Below are positions 1 to 6,593 of a stretch of 46,446 bases of DNA, piece after piece. The notes under the pieces were generated by a model that saw nothing but the letters and a program-made list of their open reading frames with translations, had not been told where the DNA came from and ran no database searches. Source of the DNA: Burkholderia sp. IMCC1007 (GTDB taxonomy: Bacteria > Pseudomonadota > Gammaproteobacteria > Burkholderiales > Burkholderiaceae); assembly GCF_027257875.1 (NCBI RefSeq), contig NZ_JAPVQY010000061.1:1-46446 (forward strand). Reading direction: 5' to 3'. A program made the position numbers and the translations under genes. The stretch's first letter is position 1. Every line of letters begins with the position of its first letter.

Positions 1-498
1 AGCGACCGCTTGTTCATCCTGGAGCGGCAGACGGGCGAGCCGGTGCTGTACAACCCGACGCCGGGTGGTGATCAGCCGCAGCCCAGCCTGCATACCTTCG
101 CCTACACCGAGAATGTGCGCACCGCGCGCCAAGTGCAGCGCGACTACACGTTCAAGAATCCGCGCTTCAATCACGAGTATCCGCGCGAGGGGACCGATCT
201 CGATCATCAAGGTCGAGGCTATCTCCGGCGCCTCGAAGACTATCGTCATCGCCTCAAGGCTGCGGACAATGCCCGTACCACGTCGGTACCTGATGAGCCT
301 CCGCCCGAACCGCCAGTTAAACCATATTCGGATGAGGAAGAAAAACTGGCGCGGCAGATGGAGCTGCGGGAACTCTATAAACAAAAGCTCAGCGTTCCAC
401 TCGATGAGTATGGTGCTGTTCGGCCGGTCAGCTCAGGAAAAACGCCGGAAGGCTTGCCTATGGGGTTGATGTCATTCAGCCCGACGGTGTGCGAATGA
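1..498 (+). CDS. C-terminal part of a large protein, possibly a type VI secretion effector (5' end outside window)
   Basis: The frame is open from the first base and ends at TGA 496–498, giving about 165 C-terminal residues. I do not recognise the family. The visible part is hydrophilic, with a Pro/Glu-rich linker (PDEPPPEPP, around residue 100) and then a charged stretch (DEEEKLARQMELRELYKQ) that could be helical. The last residues, KTPEGLPMGL...SPTVCE, matter because degenerate copies recur at 1326–1388 and 2047–2103, each directly before a small membrane-anchored gene. The stop overlaps the next start as ATGA, which implies translational coupling. An effector gene followed by repeated immunity genes would look like this. 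That reading is inference from layout, since no catalytic domain lies inside the window. Confidence 0.5.
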   Translation, partial: SDRLFILERQTGEPVLYNPTPGGDQPQPSLHTFAYTENVRTARQVQRDYTFKNPRFNHEYPREGTDLDHQGRGYLRRLEDYRHRLKAADNARTTSVPDEPPPEPPVKPYSDEEEKLARQMELRELYKQKLSVPLDEYGAVRPVSSGKTPEGLPMGLMSFSPTVCE

Positions 499-1295
499 GA
501 TTATCAAAAACATCACGCCGTTATGCATGCATCTTCTTGTTTGTGACGGCGGTTATTGCAGTCGGAACAGGGTTGTCGTGGGATCGAGGGCAAGGTATGG
601 ACGAGAAAATATTGATGCGGGCTTCTTTCGACGAGCCGCTTTTTGATGCAAGCCCGTGGTTCGCCGACGGGAAATATCAGCGTGTTCCAAATGACGATCA
701 GCAGTTGTTTCCTGGGTTGAAGTATTCCCAAATCATAATGATTCGCACGTCACCGCAACCATTCACAGATGATGCGGTTCGCTCACTACGATTGAGAATA
801 TATATGGCTCTAACGGACCCTCTCGGGGCCAATTTTAGCCCGCAGGTTCCTAAATCTGTAGAGAGCCTTGGACCGGGCTCCGACTATGATCCTCGCTCGC
901 AGGTTGTCTATATCAACAGTGGCTTTCGTCCGGGGTTCGCCGCCCCTGGAGTTGCATTCGACTACTATGAATTCTATGTATTATTAGATGGTGACCGTTT
1001 CTTCGTTACTATCGTGCGAGACGGGGAGACCGGGGAAATAATCTCTACCAATAGAGGACATAGCCGCAGCATTCCCAAGGACGAAGAAGAGCGGCGGTTC
1101 CAAAAACTTCAATCCAAAGCCGACTACCAAGCCAAGCTGGATGCGCCCGGCTGGAAAAAACGTTCAGGTGAACTCTGCCCCTGGCCCGGCATCTGGGAAT
1201 GCCTCGAATTGCCCGTGGGCCAACAGACGTTCGCCTATAACTATCCATTCCCGCAGGTCAATGGACAGGATGTGACATGGCGTCATGTTCGATAG
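495..1295 (+). CDS. Membrane-anchored candidate immunity protein, copy 1
   Basis: A 266-residue protein of a family I do not recognise. I chose the ATG at 495 over an in-frame GTG at 489 because it matches the start of the paralogue at 1385 (MRLSK against MKLSK) and overlaps the upstream stop as ATGA. One hydrophobic segment at about residues 11–27 should be a signal anchor, leaving a periplasmic domain. The two paralogues share blocks such as MRASFDEPLFDASPWF, RTSPQPF, RIYMALT and SKAD.QAKLDAPGWKKR. The C-terminal ~40 residues (WPGIWECLELP, then an aromatic-rich end) are absent from copy 2. GC is lower than in the core genes downstream, which suggests transfer. An immunity role is inferred from the tandem copies behind a possible effector. 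Confidence 0.6.
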   Translation: MRLSKTSRRYACIFLFVTAVIAVGTGLSWDRGQGMDEKILMRASFDEPLFDASPWFADGKYQRVPNDDQQLFPGLKYSQIIMIRTSPQPFTDDAVRSLRLRIYMALTDPLGANFSPQVPKSVESLGPGSDYDPRSQVVYINSGFRPGFAAPGVAFDYYEFYVLLDGDRFFVTIVRDGETGEIISTNRGHSRSIPKDEEERRFQKLQSKADYQAKLDAPGWKKRSGELCPWPGIWECLELPVGQQTFAYNYPFPQVNGQDVTWRHVR

Positions 1296-1325
1296 GCCGC
1301 CGAAAGCCTTGTTTGACATGCTGCT

Positions 1326-1388
1326 TCAAAAACGCCGGAAGGGTTACCCATGGCGGTAACGGCATCTAGCCCGACGGAGCGTGAATGA
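1326..1388 (+). pseudogene. Relict of the effector 3' end, copy 1
   Basis: In frame, this stretch reads S-KTPEGLPM followed by a diverged tail ending SPTERE and a TGA stop, matching KTPEGLPMGL...SPTVCE at the end of the gene that stops at 498. The TGA overlaps the next ATG (ATGA, 1385–1388), exactly as at 495–498. It has no start of its own and is best read as a duplicated remnant carried along when the following immunity-like gene was duplicated. Confidence 0.7.
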
Positions 1389-2179
1389 AATTATCAAAAC
1401 CAGCACGCCGCTATGTCTGGCTCTTTCTGTTCGTGGCGGGAGCTATCGCAGTTGTTGAAGGATGGCCGTGGAATCGAGGCAAAGATATGGACGAGAGGAT
1501 CATGATGCGGGCGTCTTTTGACGAGCCGTTGTTTGATGCAAGCCCCTGGTTCCATAACGGGACCTATCAGCGCTTCCCCAATGATGATCAGGCCTTGTAC
1601 CCAGGCTTGGAATATTCTCAAATTATCATGAAGCGAACCTCCCCGCAGCCGTTCCCTGATGAAGAAGTGCAGTATCTCCGCGTCAGAATCTATATGGCAC
1701 TTACACATAAGTTAAGTGGCAATTTTCAGCCGGCTGTTCCCATATCGGTAGAGAGTATTGGCGTTGAGGCGGACTTTGATCCACGGCCTCAGATTGTCTA
1801 TTTCAGCAGTGGTTTCCAGCGGGGAGTGCATGCACCAGGCGCTCCCGTAGACTATTACCAGTTCTATACCTTGCTGGACGGGAAACGCTTCTTTGTTTCA
1901 ATAGAGCGCGACGGAGCAAGCGGGGAAATCATCTATGCAAGTCGGGATATTAGCTCCCGCCTACCCAAGGACGAAGATGAGCGGCGGTTCCAGCAACTTC
2001 AATCCAAAGCTGACCACCAAGCCAAGCTGGATGCGCCCGGCTGGAAAAAACGGACGGATTGCCCATGGGGCTACGTGTCTTCAAGCCGAGGAGGCAACCA
2101 TGACAACCAGAAAGTTGTCGCTAATCCTGATGGTTGCCATAACTGGCCTCGTATTGGCCTGGACGATGATGAGAGGTGA
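1385..2179 (+). CDS. Membrane-anchored candidate immunity protein, copy 2, with altered C-terminus
   Basis: A 264-residue paralogue of the protein at 495, clearly similar over the first ~225 residues: N-terminal anchor (YVWLFLFVAGAIAVV), MRASFDEPLFDASPWF, RTSPQPFPDEEV and AKLDAPGWKKR. After KKR it departs into about 30 unrelated residues, because the frame runs through a relict of the effector tail (2047–2103) and on past the start of the next gene, overlapping it by 80 bases. The native C-terminus seen in copy 1 has been lost, probably by recombination at the short shared string TGCCC(A/C)TGG. It may still be expressed, and whether it is functional is open. The shared ATGA start overlap points to translational coupling. 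Confidence 0.55.
   Translation: MKLSKPARRYVWLFLFVAGAIAVVEGWPWNRGKDMDERIMMRASFDEPLFDASPWFHNGTYQRFPNDDQALYPGLEYSQIIMKRTSPQPFPDEEVQYLRVRIYMALTHKLSGNFQPAVPISVESIGVEADFDPRPQIVYFSSGFQRGVHAPGAPVDYYQFYTLLDGKRFFVSIERDGASGEIIYASRDISSRLPKDEDERRFQQLQSKADHQAKLDAPGWKKRTDCPWGYVSSSRGGNHDNQKVVANPDGCHNWPRIGLDDDER
2047..2103 (+). pseudogene. Relict of the effector 3' end, copy 2
   Basis: Read in its own frame (different from the overlapping gene), this is KT-D-GLPMGL followed by VFKPRRQP and a TGA at 2101–2103. It matches the KTPEGLPMGL...P tail at the end of the gene stopping at 498, one codon shorter. The TGA overlaps the ATG at 2100 as ATGA. This is the third occurrence of the same junction and shows that the unit was duplicated at least twice. 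Confidence 0.65.
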
Positions 2180-2579
2180 CACGATGAGCGGCAAGATCCT
2201 CCCGTTGCCGGCATTCGCGGACGGCTCCATCGGATTCAAAGAGGATCTGCTCCCTCTTTTCCGCAATAAGCCGACGCTTGAGCGCTTCGTACTGGCAACC
2301 TTTACTATCACGGGCGCACCGGAAGGGACACGCATATCCACGGACGCTATTCCCGCCCTAGCAGGAACGAGGATCGGACCGTACTCAGTGCCGGTTACCT
2401 GGCAAGACCACGGCTATCCAGTTGCCGCCACATTGACGATCTATACAACGCAGCAGTTCTACGATAAGCACGGAGCGGCTCTCGAAAGCGACCTCCGCAC
2501 AGCAGTTAGAGTCGCCGAACAAGTGGACTCCATTGACGTCGAGCCCCTTCCTGCTAGCGACCGAGATATACCGCCGTAA
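2100..2579 (+). CDS. Small membrane-anchored protein, candidate third immunity-type gene
   Basis: A 159-residue protein. The ATG at 2100 overlaps the stop of the relict effector tail as ATGA and has GAGG about 8 bases upstream. The N-terminus (KLSLILMVAITGLVLAWTMM) is a single hydrophobic anchor, followed by RGDTMSGKIL, which occupies the same place as RGQGMDEKIL and RGKDMDERIM in the two genes before it. The rest shows no clear similarity to those proteins and no motif I recognise. The position, ATGA coupling and topology make a diverged immunity gene plausible, but that is inference. An in-frame upstream extension exists back to 1935 and was rejected because it lies inside the previous gene. 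Confidence 0.5.
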   Translation: MTTRKLSLILMVAITGLVLAWTMMRGDTMSGKILPLPAFADGSIGFKEDLLPLFRNKPTLERFVLATFTITGAPEGTRISTDAIPALAGTRIGPYSVPVTWQDHGYPVAATLTIYTTQQFYDKHGAALESDLRTAVRVAEQVDSIDVEPLPASDRDIPP

Positions 2580-2616
2580 TTTGCACCCGTTCGTGCCCCA
2601 GCTCGCTGGCTGATAA

Positions 2617-2808
2617 CGTGCCGTGCCCTCGCATCCATTCCACGCTGCTCCCTATCTGGGCCAGGATGTGCATGGCATCCACGTCGTTGAACTCTGGCGC
2701 TCGTTCAAGGCCATTCAGAGAAGATGCATTCCGTTCAAAGGCAAGGACAAAAATGGCCGTTACATCGATCCGAGCAATAACGCCGACGCATTTTCGGTCG
2801 TGAAATGA
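2617..2808 (+). pseudogene. Orphan C-terminal fragment of an unknown protein
   Basis: After two consecutive stops (2611–2616) the frame is open to TGA 2806–2808 and reads as a believable protein end (HPFHAAPYLGQDVHGIHVVE ... DPSNNADAF). There is no good start or ribosome site. The stop overlaps the following ATG as ATGA, the same arrangement as the three effector-tail junctions to the left. I read it as the remaining 3' end of a second effector-type gene, deleted apart from its last ~60 codons. It could also be a real short ORF starting at GTG 2623. Confidence 0.4.
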
Positions 2809-3254
2809 TGCCGCGCATCCGTCAAACACCGTCTCGACTGCTCGCCCTAGCCGCGCTCGCGTACAGTCTTCTCGCCGCACTCCCCGCGTCGGCTGCGCCC
2901 GCCGACTGCCCCGCCCGCGTTGCCGTTACCCAGCAGATCGACGGCCAACCGCCCGACGGCTGGAAAACCTTCAACACGCAAAGCACCTATCCGCTTGCCA
3001 GCGTCACCTTCTGGTCAGGGCCGCCGGACCGAATGACGTCGCTGGTGCCGAACCGCTCGCGTGCCGAGTCCAAGAGCGACATCTACATCTGGTCGCTCGC
3101 CGAAAGCCGTGAAGACTATTGGATCTCGTGTGACTACGGCAATACGAGCGTCGTGATCGCGCGGCCACTGGGCAAACACGCACAGACTTGCGTCGCGCGC
3201 TACAGACGTGGGCACGCGATCGTACAAAGCTGGGAATGTACGCCGCGGAAGTAA
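2805..3254 (+). CDS. STY0301-family exported protein
   Basis: A 149-residue protein beginning MMPRIRQ (ATG at 2805 or 2808), with a signal peptide (LLALAALAYSLLAALPASA, cleavage after ASA at about residue 30). The mature part carries cysteines in the pattern ADCP ... ISCDY ... QTCVA ... WECTP, plus the blocks GWKTF, VTFWSGPP and DYWISCDYGN. As I remember the STY0301 family (small periplasmic proteins often near type VI secretion loci), this layout fits well, but no function is established. The gene is translationally coupled (ATGA) to the orphan fragment upstream and ends 7 bases before the convergent pab gene. Confidence 0.6.
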   Translation: MMPRIRQTPSRLLALAALAYSLLAALPASAAPADCPARVAVTQQIDGQPPDGWKTFNTQSTYPLASVTFWSGPPDRMTSLVPNRSRAESKSDIYIWSLAESREDYWISCDYGNTSVVIARPLGKHAQTCVARYRRGHAIVQSWECTPRK

Positions 3255-3261
3255 TCCGCGT

Positions 3262-5199
3262 TCAGGCCGTTGCGCTGCCGTGAATCAGCCGCGCTGCCAT
3301 CGGCCCGCGCAACGCATTGCAGATCATCAACTCATCCGCATTCAGCACGTCGTCGAGCGTCAGCGCACGCTCTTTTGCGCCTACTGCCGGATCGTCGAGC
3401 AGCACGCCACGCATCACGCCCGGCAGCACGCCGCTTGCCAGCGGCGGCGTGAGCCACTGGCCGGCGAGCTTCACGAACAGGTTCGAGCGCCCGCCTTCCG
3501 TCACCTCGCCGCGCTCGTTCTCGAACAGCATGTCGAAGCCGCCGAGCGCTTCGGCCGCCTGCCATGCGCGGTCGTATTCGGCACGGCGCGTCGTCTTGTG
3601 CAGCAGCAGCGCGTCGTCGGTGCGGGTCGGCGCGAAGCCGTGCGCCGACGCGAGCATCACGCCGACCGGCCCCGCCGGCAGCGGCTTCAACGGCGCGGCG
3701 ATGATCTCGACCGTGCCGTCCTTTGCGAGCGCGAGCTTCATCCGGTACGGGCCGTCGCCGTCGAGCGCCGCGCAGCGTGCGTCGATCTCGCGGCGCAACG
3801 CCTCGATGTCGAAGCGAAAGCCGAACGCGTCCGCGCTGCGTTGCAGCCGCGCGAGATGCCGGTCGAGATACCGGATGCCGTGCGCGCGCGTTGCGGCGGT
3901 CGTTTCGAACAACTGGAAGCCGGGATCGGCATCGGTCAGGAATCGGGCCTTCAATTCGCACTCCGCATATTCGTCGGCGGCGACGCTGTCGAGCACGATG
4001 CCCGCGCCAACGCCCATCGTGCCGCGCCGCCGGCCGGTAGCAGCCGTTGCCGCATCGCGCGTGCCGATCGTTGCGGCCGCATCGACGGCGGCCGCTTCGA
4101 GCGTCAGCGTCCGGATCGCGACCGACAGGCAGAAATCGCCGCAGCCGATCGCATCGCCAAGCGCTGCGTGGCCTGCCGTCGCACCGTCCTTCGGCGCATC
4201 GAGCCAGCCGATCGCGCCTGTATAGAGCCCGCGCGGCGTCGACTCGATCGCATCGATCAGTTCCATCGTCTTGTGTTTCGGCGCGCCGGTGATCGACCCG
4301 CACGGGAACAGCGCGCGCAGCATCTGCGCGAACGTCGTGCAGTCACGCCAGCCGGCCTCGACCGTCGACGTCATCTGCCACACCGACGCATACGGCTCGA
4401 CCGAGAACAGCGCGGGCACCTTGACCGTGCCCGTGCGCGCGATCCGCGACACGTCGTTGCGCAGCAGATCGACGATCATCACGTTTTCCGCGCGGTTCTT
4501 CGGATCGCTCGCGAGAAACGCGGCGGCCGCCGCATCCTCGCGCGGATCGGCCGAGCGCGGCGCGGTGCCCTTCATCGGCCGTGCGCGCAGCACGTCGCCA
4601 TGCTTCTCGACGAACAGCTCCGGCGAGCACGACACGACCCATGCGCCGTCGGGCAGCGCGATCAGCGCGCCGTATCGCACCGGCTGGCGCGCGCGCAGCC
4701 GCCGATACAGTGCGAGCGGCGTGCCGAACACGTCGAAATTCAGTCGGTACGTGTAGTTGACCTGATACGAATCGCCCGCGCGCAGTGCGTCGTGCACCGC
4801 GGCGATCGCCGCGTCGAACGCGTCGCGCGACACGCTCTTCGCGACATGCGCGACACCCGCGATCGACGGCGCACCGCCGCCGTCCTGCCGCGCGAGCCAT
4901 ACGTCGACTTCGTCCCGGGACAAGCGCTCGCAGCGCGCATACAGCAAAAAGCGCAGCGGGGCATCGCCCGGCTGCGCTCTTTCCAGATTGCGTCCGAATT
5001 CGTAATCGCCGACGACGACCGCATGCAGCCCGTCGCGCACGTCCTGCGCCACCGCCGCATCGATTTCATCGAGCCGTGCCGGATCCGTGCACACGCGTTC
5101 GCGCACGAAACCGGAATACAAACGACTCGACCGCGCGGACGCGGTCGAGTCGCAATCGTCCAAGAGCGCGAACGACGCGCTCTCGTTGCCTTCAGTCAT
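3262..5199 (-). CDS. pabB: Bifunctional aminodeoxychorismate synthase component I / 4-amino-4-deoxychorismate lyase (fused PabB–PabC)
   Basis: A 645-residue fusion for p-aminobenzoate (folate) synthesis. Residues ~1–420 are the chorismate-binding PabB domain, with RPMKGT (Lys210, where the nucleophilic Lys lies in PabB-type enzymes), DLLRND, MTSTV and PCGSITGAPK. Residues ~428–645 are a class IV aminotransferase (PabC-like) domain, with FQLFETTAA, LLHKTTRR (Lys535, likely PLP lysine) and GEVTEGGRSNLFV. An Ala-rich insertion of ~30 residues separates the IRTL and GVGAGIV blocks. PabB would make ADC with a PabA glutaminase encoded elsewhere, and the C-terminal half would release pyruvate. The ATG at 5199 lies 4 bases after the dnaJ stop, so the gene is probably co-transcribed and translationally coupled with the chaperone operon. 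Confidence 0.92.
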   Translation of the reverse strand: MTEGNESASFALLDDCDSTASARSSRLYSGFVRERVCTDPARLDEIDAAVAQDVRDGLHAVVVGDYEFGRNLERAQPGDAPLRFLLYARCERLSRDEVDVWLARQDGGGAPSIAGVAHVAKSVSRDAFDAAIAAVHDALRAGDSYQVNYTYRLNFDVFGTPLALYRRLRARQPVRYGALIALPDGAWVVSCSPELFVEKHGDVLRARPMKGTAPRSADPREDAAAAAFLASDPKNRAENVMIVDLLRNDVSRIARTGTVKVPALFSVEPYASVWQMTSTVEAGWRDCTTFAQMLRALFPCGSITGAPKHKTMELIDAIESTPRGLYTGAIGWLDAPKDGATAGHAALGDAIGCGDFCLSVAIRTLTLEAAAVDAAATIGTRDAATAATGRRRGTMGVGAGIVLDSVAADEYAECELKARFLTDADPGFQLFETTAATRAHGIRYLDRHLARLQRSADAFGFRFDIEALRREIDARCAALDGDGPYRMKLALAKDGTVEIIAAPLKPLPAGPVGVMLASAHGFAPTRTDDALLLHKTTRRAEYDRAWQAAEALGGFDMLFENERGEVTEGGRSNLFVKLAGQWLTPPLASGVLPGVMRGVLLDDPAVGAKERALTLDDVLNADELMICNALRGPMAARLIHGSATA

Positions 5200-5203
5200 G
5201 CCA

Positions 5204-6340
5204 TTACTCGAAGAAGCTCTTCACCCGGTCGAACCAGCTCTTGCTCTGCGGGCTGTGACGCGCACCGCCCTCGGCCAGCGACTTCTCGAACTGCTTGAGC
5301 AGATCGCGCTGCTGGTCGGTCAGCTTCACGGGCGTCTCGACCTGCACATGCACGTACAGATCGCCCGCGATGCTCGAACGCAGACCCTTGATCCCCTTGC
5401 CGCGCAGACGGAACGTCTTGCCCGACTGCGTGCCTTCCGGCACCGGGAACGTCGCACGGCCGGCCAGCGTCGGCACCTCGATCTCGCCGCCAAGCGCGGC
5501 GGTCGTGAACGGAATCGGCATCTGGCAGTGCAGATCGTCGCCGTCGCGCTCGAACACCGAGTGCGGCTTGATGTGGATCTCGACGTACAGGTCGCCCGGC
5601 GGCCCGCCGTTGATGCCCGGCTCGCCGTTGCCGGCCGAGCGGATCCGCATCCCGTCGTCGATGCCGGCCGGGATCTTCACTTCGAGCGTCTTGGTTTCCT
5701 TCACCTTGCCCGAGCCGTGGCAGTGCACGCACGGTTCCGGGATGTAGGTGCCGGTGCCGTGACACTTCGGGCACGTCTGCTGGATGCTGAAGAAGCCCTG
5801 CGACATGCGCACCGTGCCCTGGCCGTGACAGGTCGGGCAGGTTTCCGGCTTCGTGCCGGGCTTCGCACCCGACCCGTGACAGACGTCGCACGATACCCAG
5901 CTCGGCACGCGGATCTGCGTGTCGTAGCCGTGCGCGGCCTGCTCGAGCGTGATCTCCATGCTGTAGCGCAGGTCGGCGCCGCGATACACCTGCGGGCCGC
6001 CGCGGCCGCCGCGCGCTGCGCCGCCCGCAGCCTGGCCGAAGATGTCGCCGAAGATGTCGCCGAACGCATCCGCGAAGCCGCCGAAGCCTTGCCCGCCTGC
6101 ACCGCCCATGTTCGGATCGACGCCCGCGTGACCGTACTGGTCGTACGCGGCCCGCTTCTGACCATCCGACAGCATTTCATAGGCTTCCTTCGCCTCCTTG
6201 AAATGCTCTTCCGCATCCTTGCTGTCCGGATTGCGGTCAGGGTGATACTTCATCGCAAGCTTGCGATATGCCTTCTTGATTTCGTCGTCGCTCGCATTCT
6301 TTGCGACGCCCAGAACCTCGTAGTAATCCCGTTTCGCCAT
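5204..6340 (-). CDS. dnaJ: Chaperone protein DnaJ
   Basis: A 378-residue type I J-protein, cochaperone of DnaK. The J domain (residues 1–~70) has the HPD motif in KYHPDRN. A Gly/Phe-rich linker (GGAGGQGFGGFADAFGDIFG) follows. Four zinc-binding CxxCxGxG repeats come next (CDVCHGSG, CPTCHGQG, CPKCHGTG, CVHCHGSG), then the two C-terminal substrate-binding domains. The length is as expected for the family. It lies downstream of dnaK on the same strand, 253 bases apart with a GC hairpin between, and directly upstream of the fused pab gene. Expression should follow the sigma-32-type promoters ahead of grpE and dnaK. Confidence 0.98.
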   Translation of the reverse strand: MAKRDYYEVLGVAKNASDDEIKKAYRKLAMKYHPDRNPDSKDAEEHFKEAKEAYEMLSDGQKRAAYDQYGHAGVDPNMGGAGGQGFGGFADAFGDIFGDIFGQAAGGAARGGRGGPQVYRGADLRYSMEITLEQAAHGYDTQIRVPSWVSCDVCHGSGAKPGTKPETCPTCHGQGTVRMSQGFFSIQQTCPKCHGTGTYIPEPCVHCHGSGKVKETKTLEVKIPAGIDDGMRIRSAGNGEPGINGGPPGDLYVEIHIKPHSVFERDGDDLHCQMPIPFTTAALGGEIEVPTLAGRATFPVPEGTQSGKTFRLRGKGIKGLRSSIAGDLYVHVQVETPVKLTDQQRDLLKQFEKSLAEGGARHSPQSKSWFDRVKSFFE

Positions 6341-6547
6341 ATCGATTCACTGTGCCGTCGCGCGTCACGCACGCGGCGGCTCCTTTCGCCCGCAGTAAAG
6401 TCTCTCGACTCGTCTGGCGCTGCGCCGTCCGCGGACGGCTCGCGCAGCACCCGCCAAAAAACAAATGTGCCCGGAGGGCCGCGAAGCCCGCCAGGCGTGG
6501 AGTCGATCCGGCCATCCGGAAGGAAAGACAGACCGCTGTTCAGCCGC

Positions 6548-6570
6548 GCCGCGCGCGTCTCGCGCGCGGC
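6548..6570 (-). other. Strong GC hairpin between dnaK and dnaJ
   Basis: Perfect inverted repeat: arms GCCGCGCGCG at 6548–6557 and its complement at 6561–6570, loop of 3 bases, 24 bases past the dnaK stop. No T-run follows on the minus strand, so it is not a textbook terminator. It could limit readthrough or stabilise the upstream mRNA, giving more DnaK than DnaJ. The rest of 6341–6593 shows nothing else. Confidence 0.5.
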
Positions 6571-6593
6571 GTGCGGTGCCATGGCAACCCGGC

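Noticed and set aside
1..240. Similarity of the left-edge protein to VgrG or a specific lipase effector family
   Set aside because: Some phrases felt familiar, but no diagnostic motif of VgrG, Tle or Rhs proteins is visible in the fragment, so I left the family unnamed.
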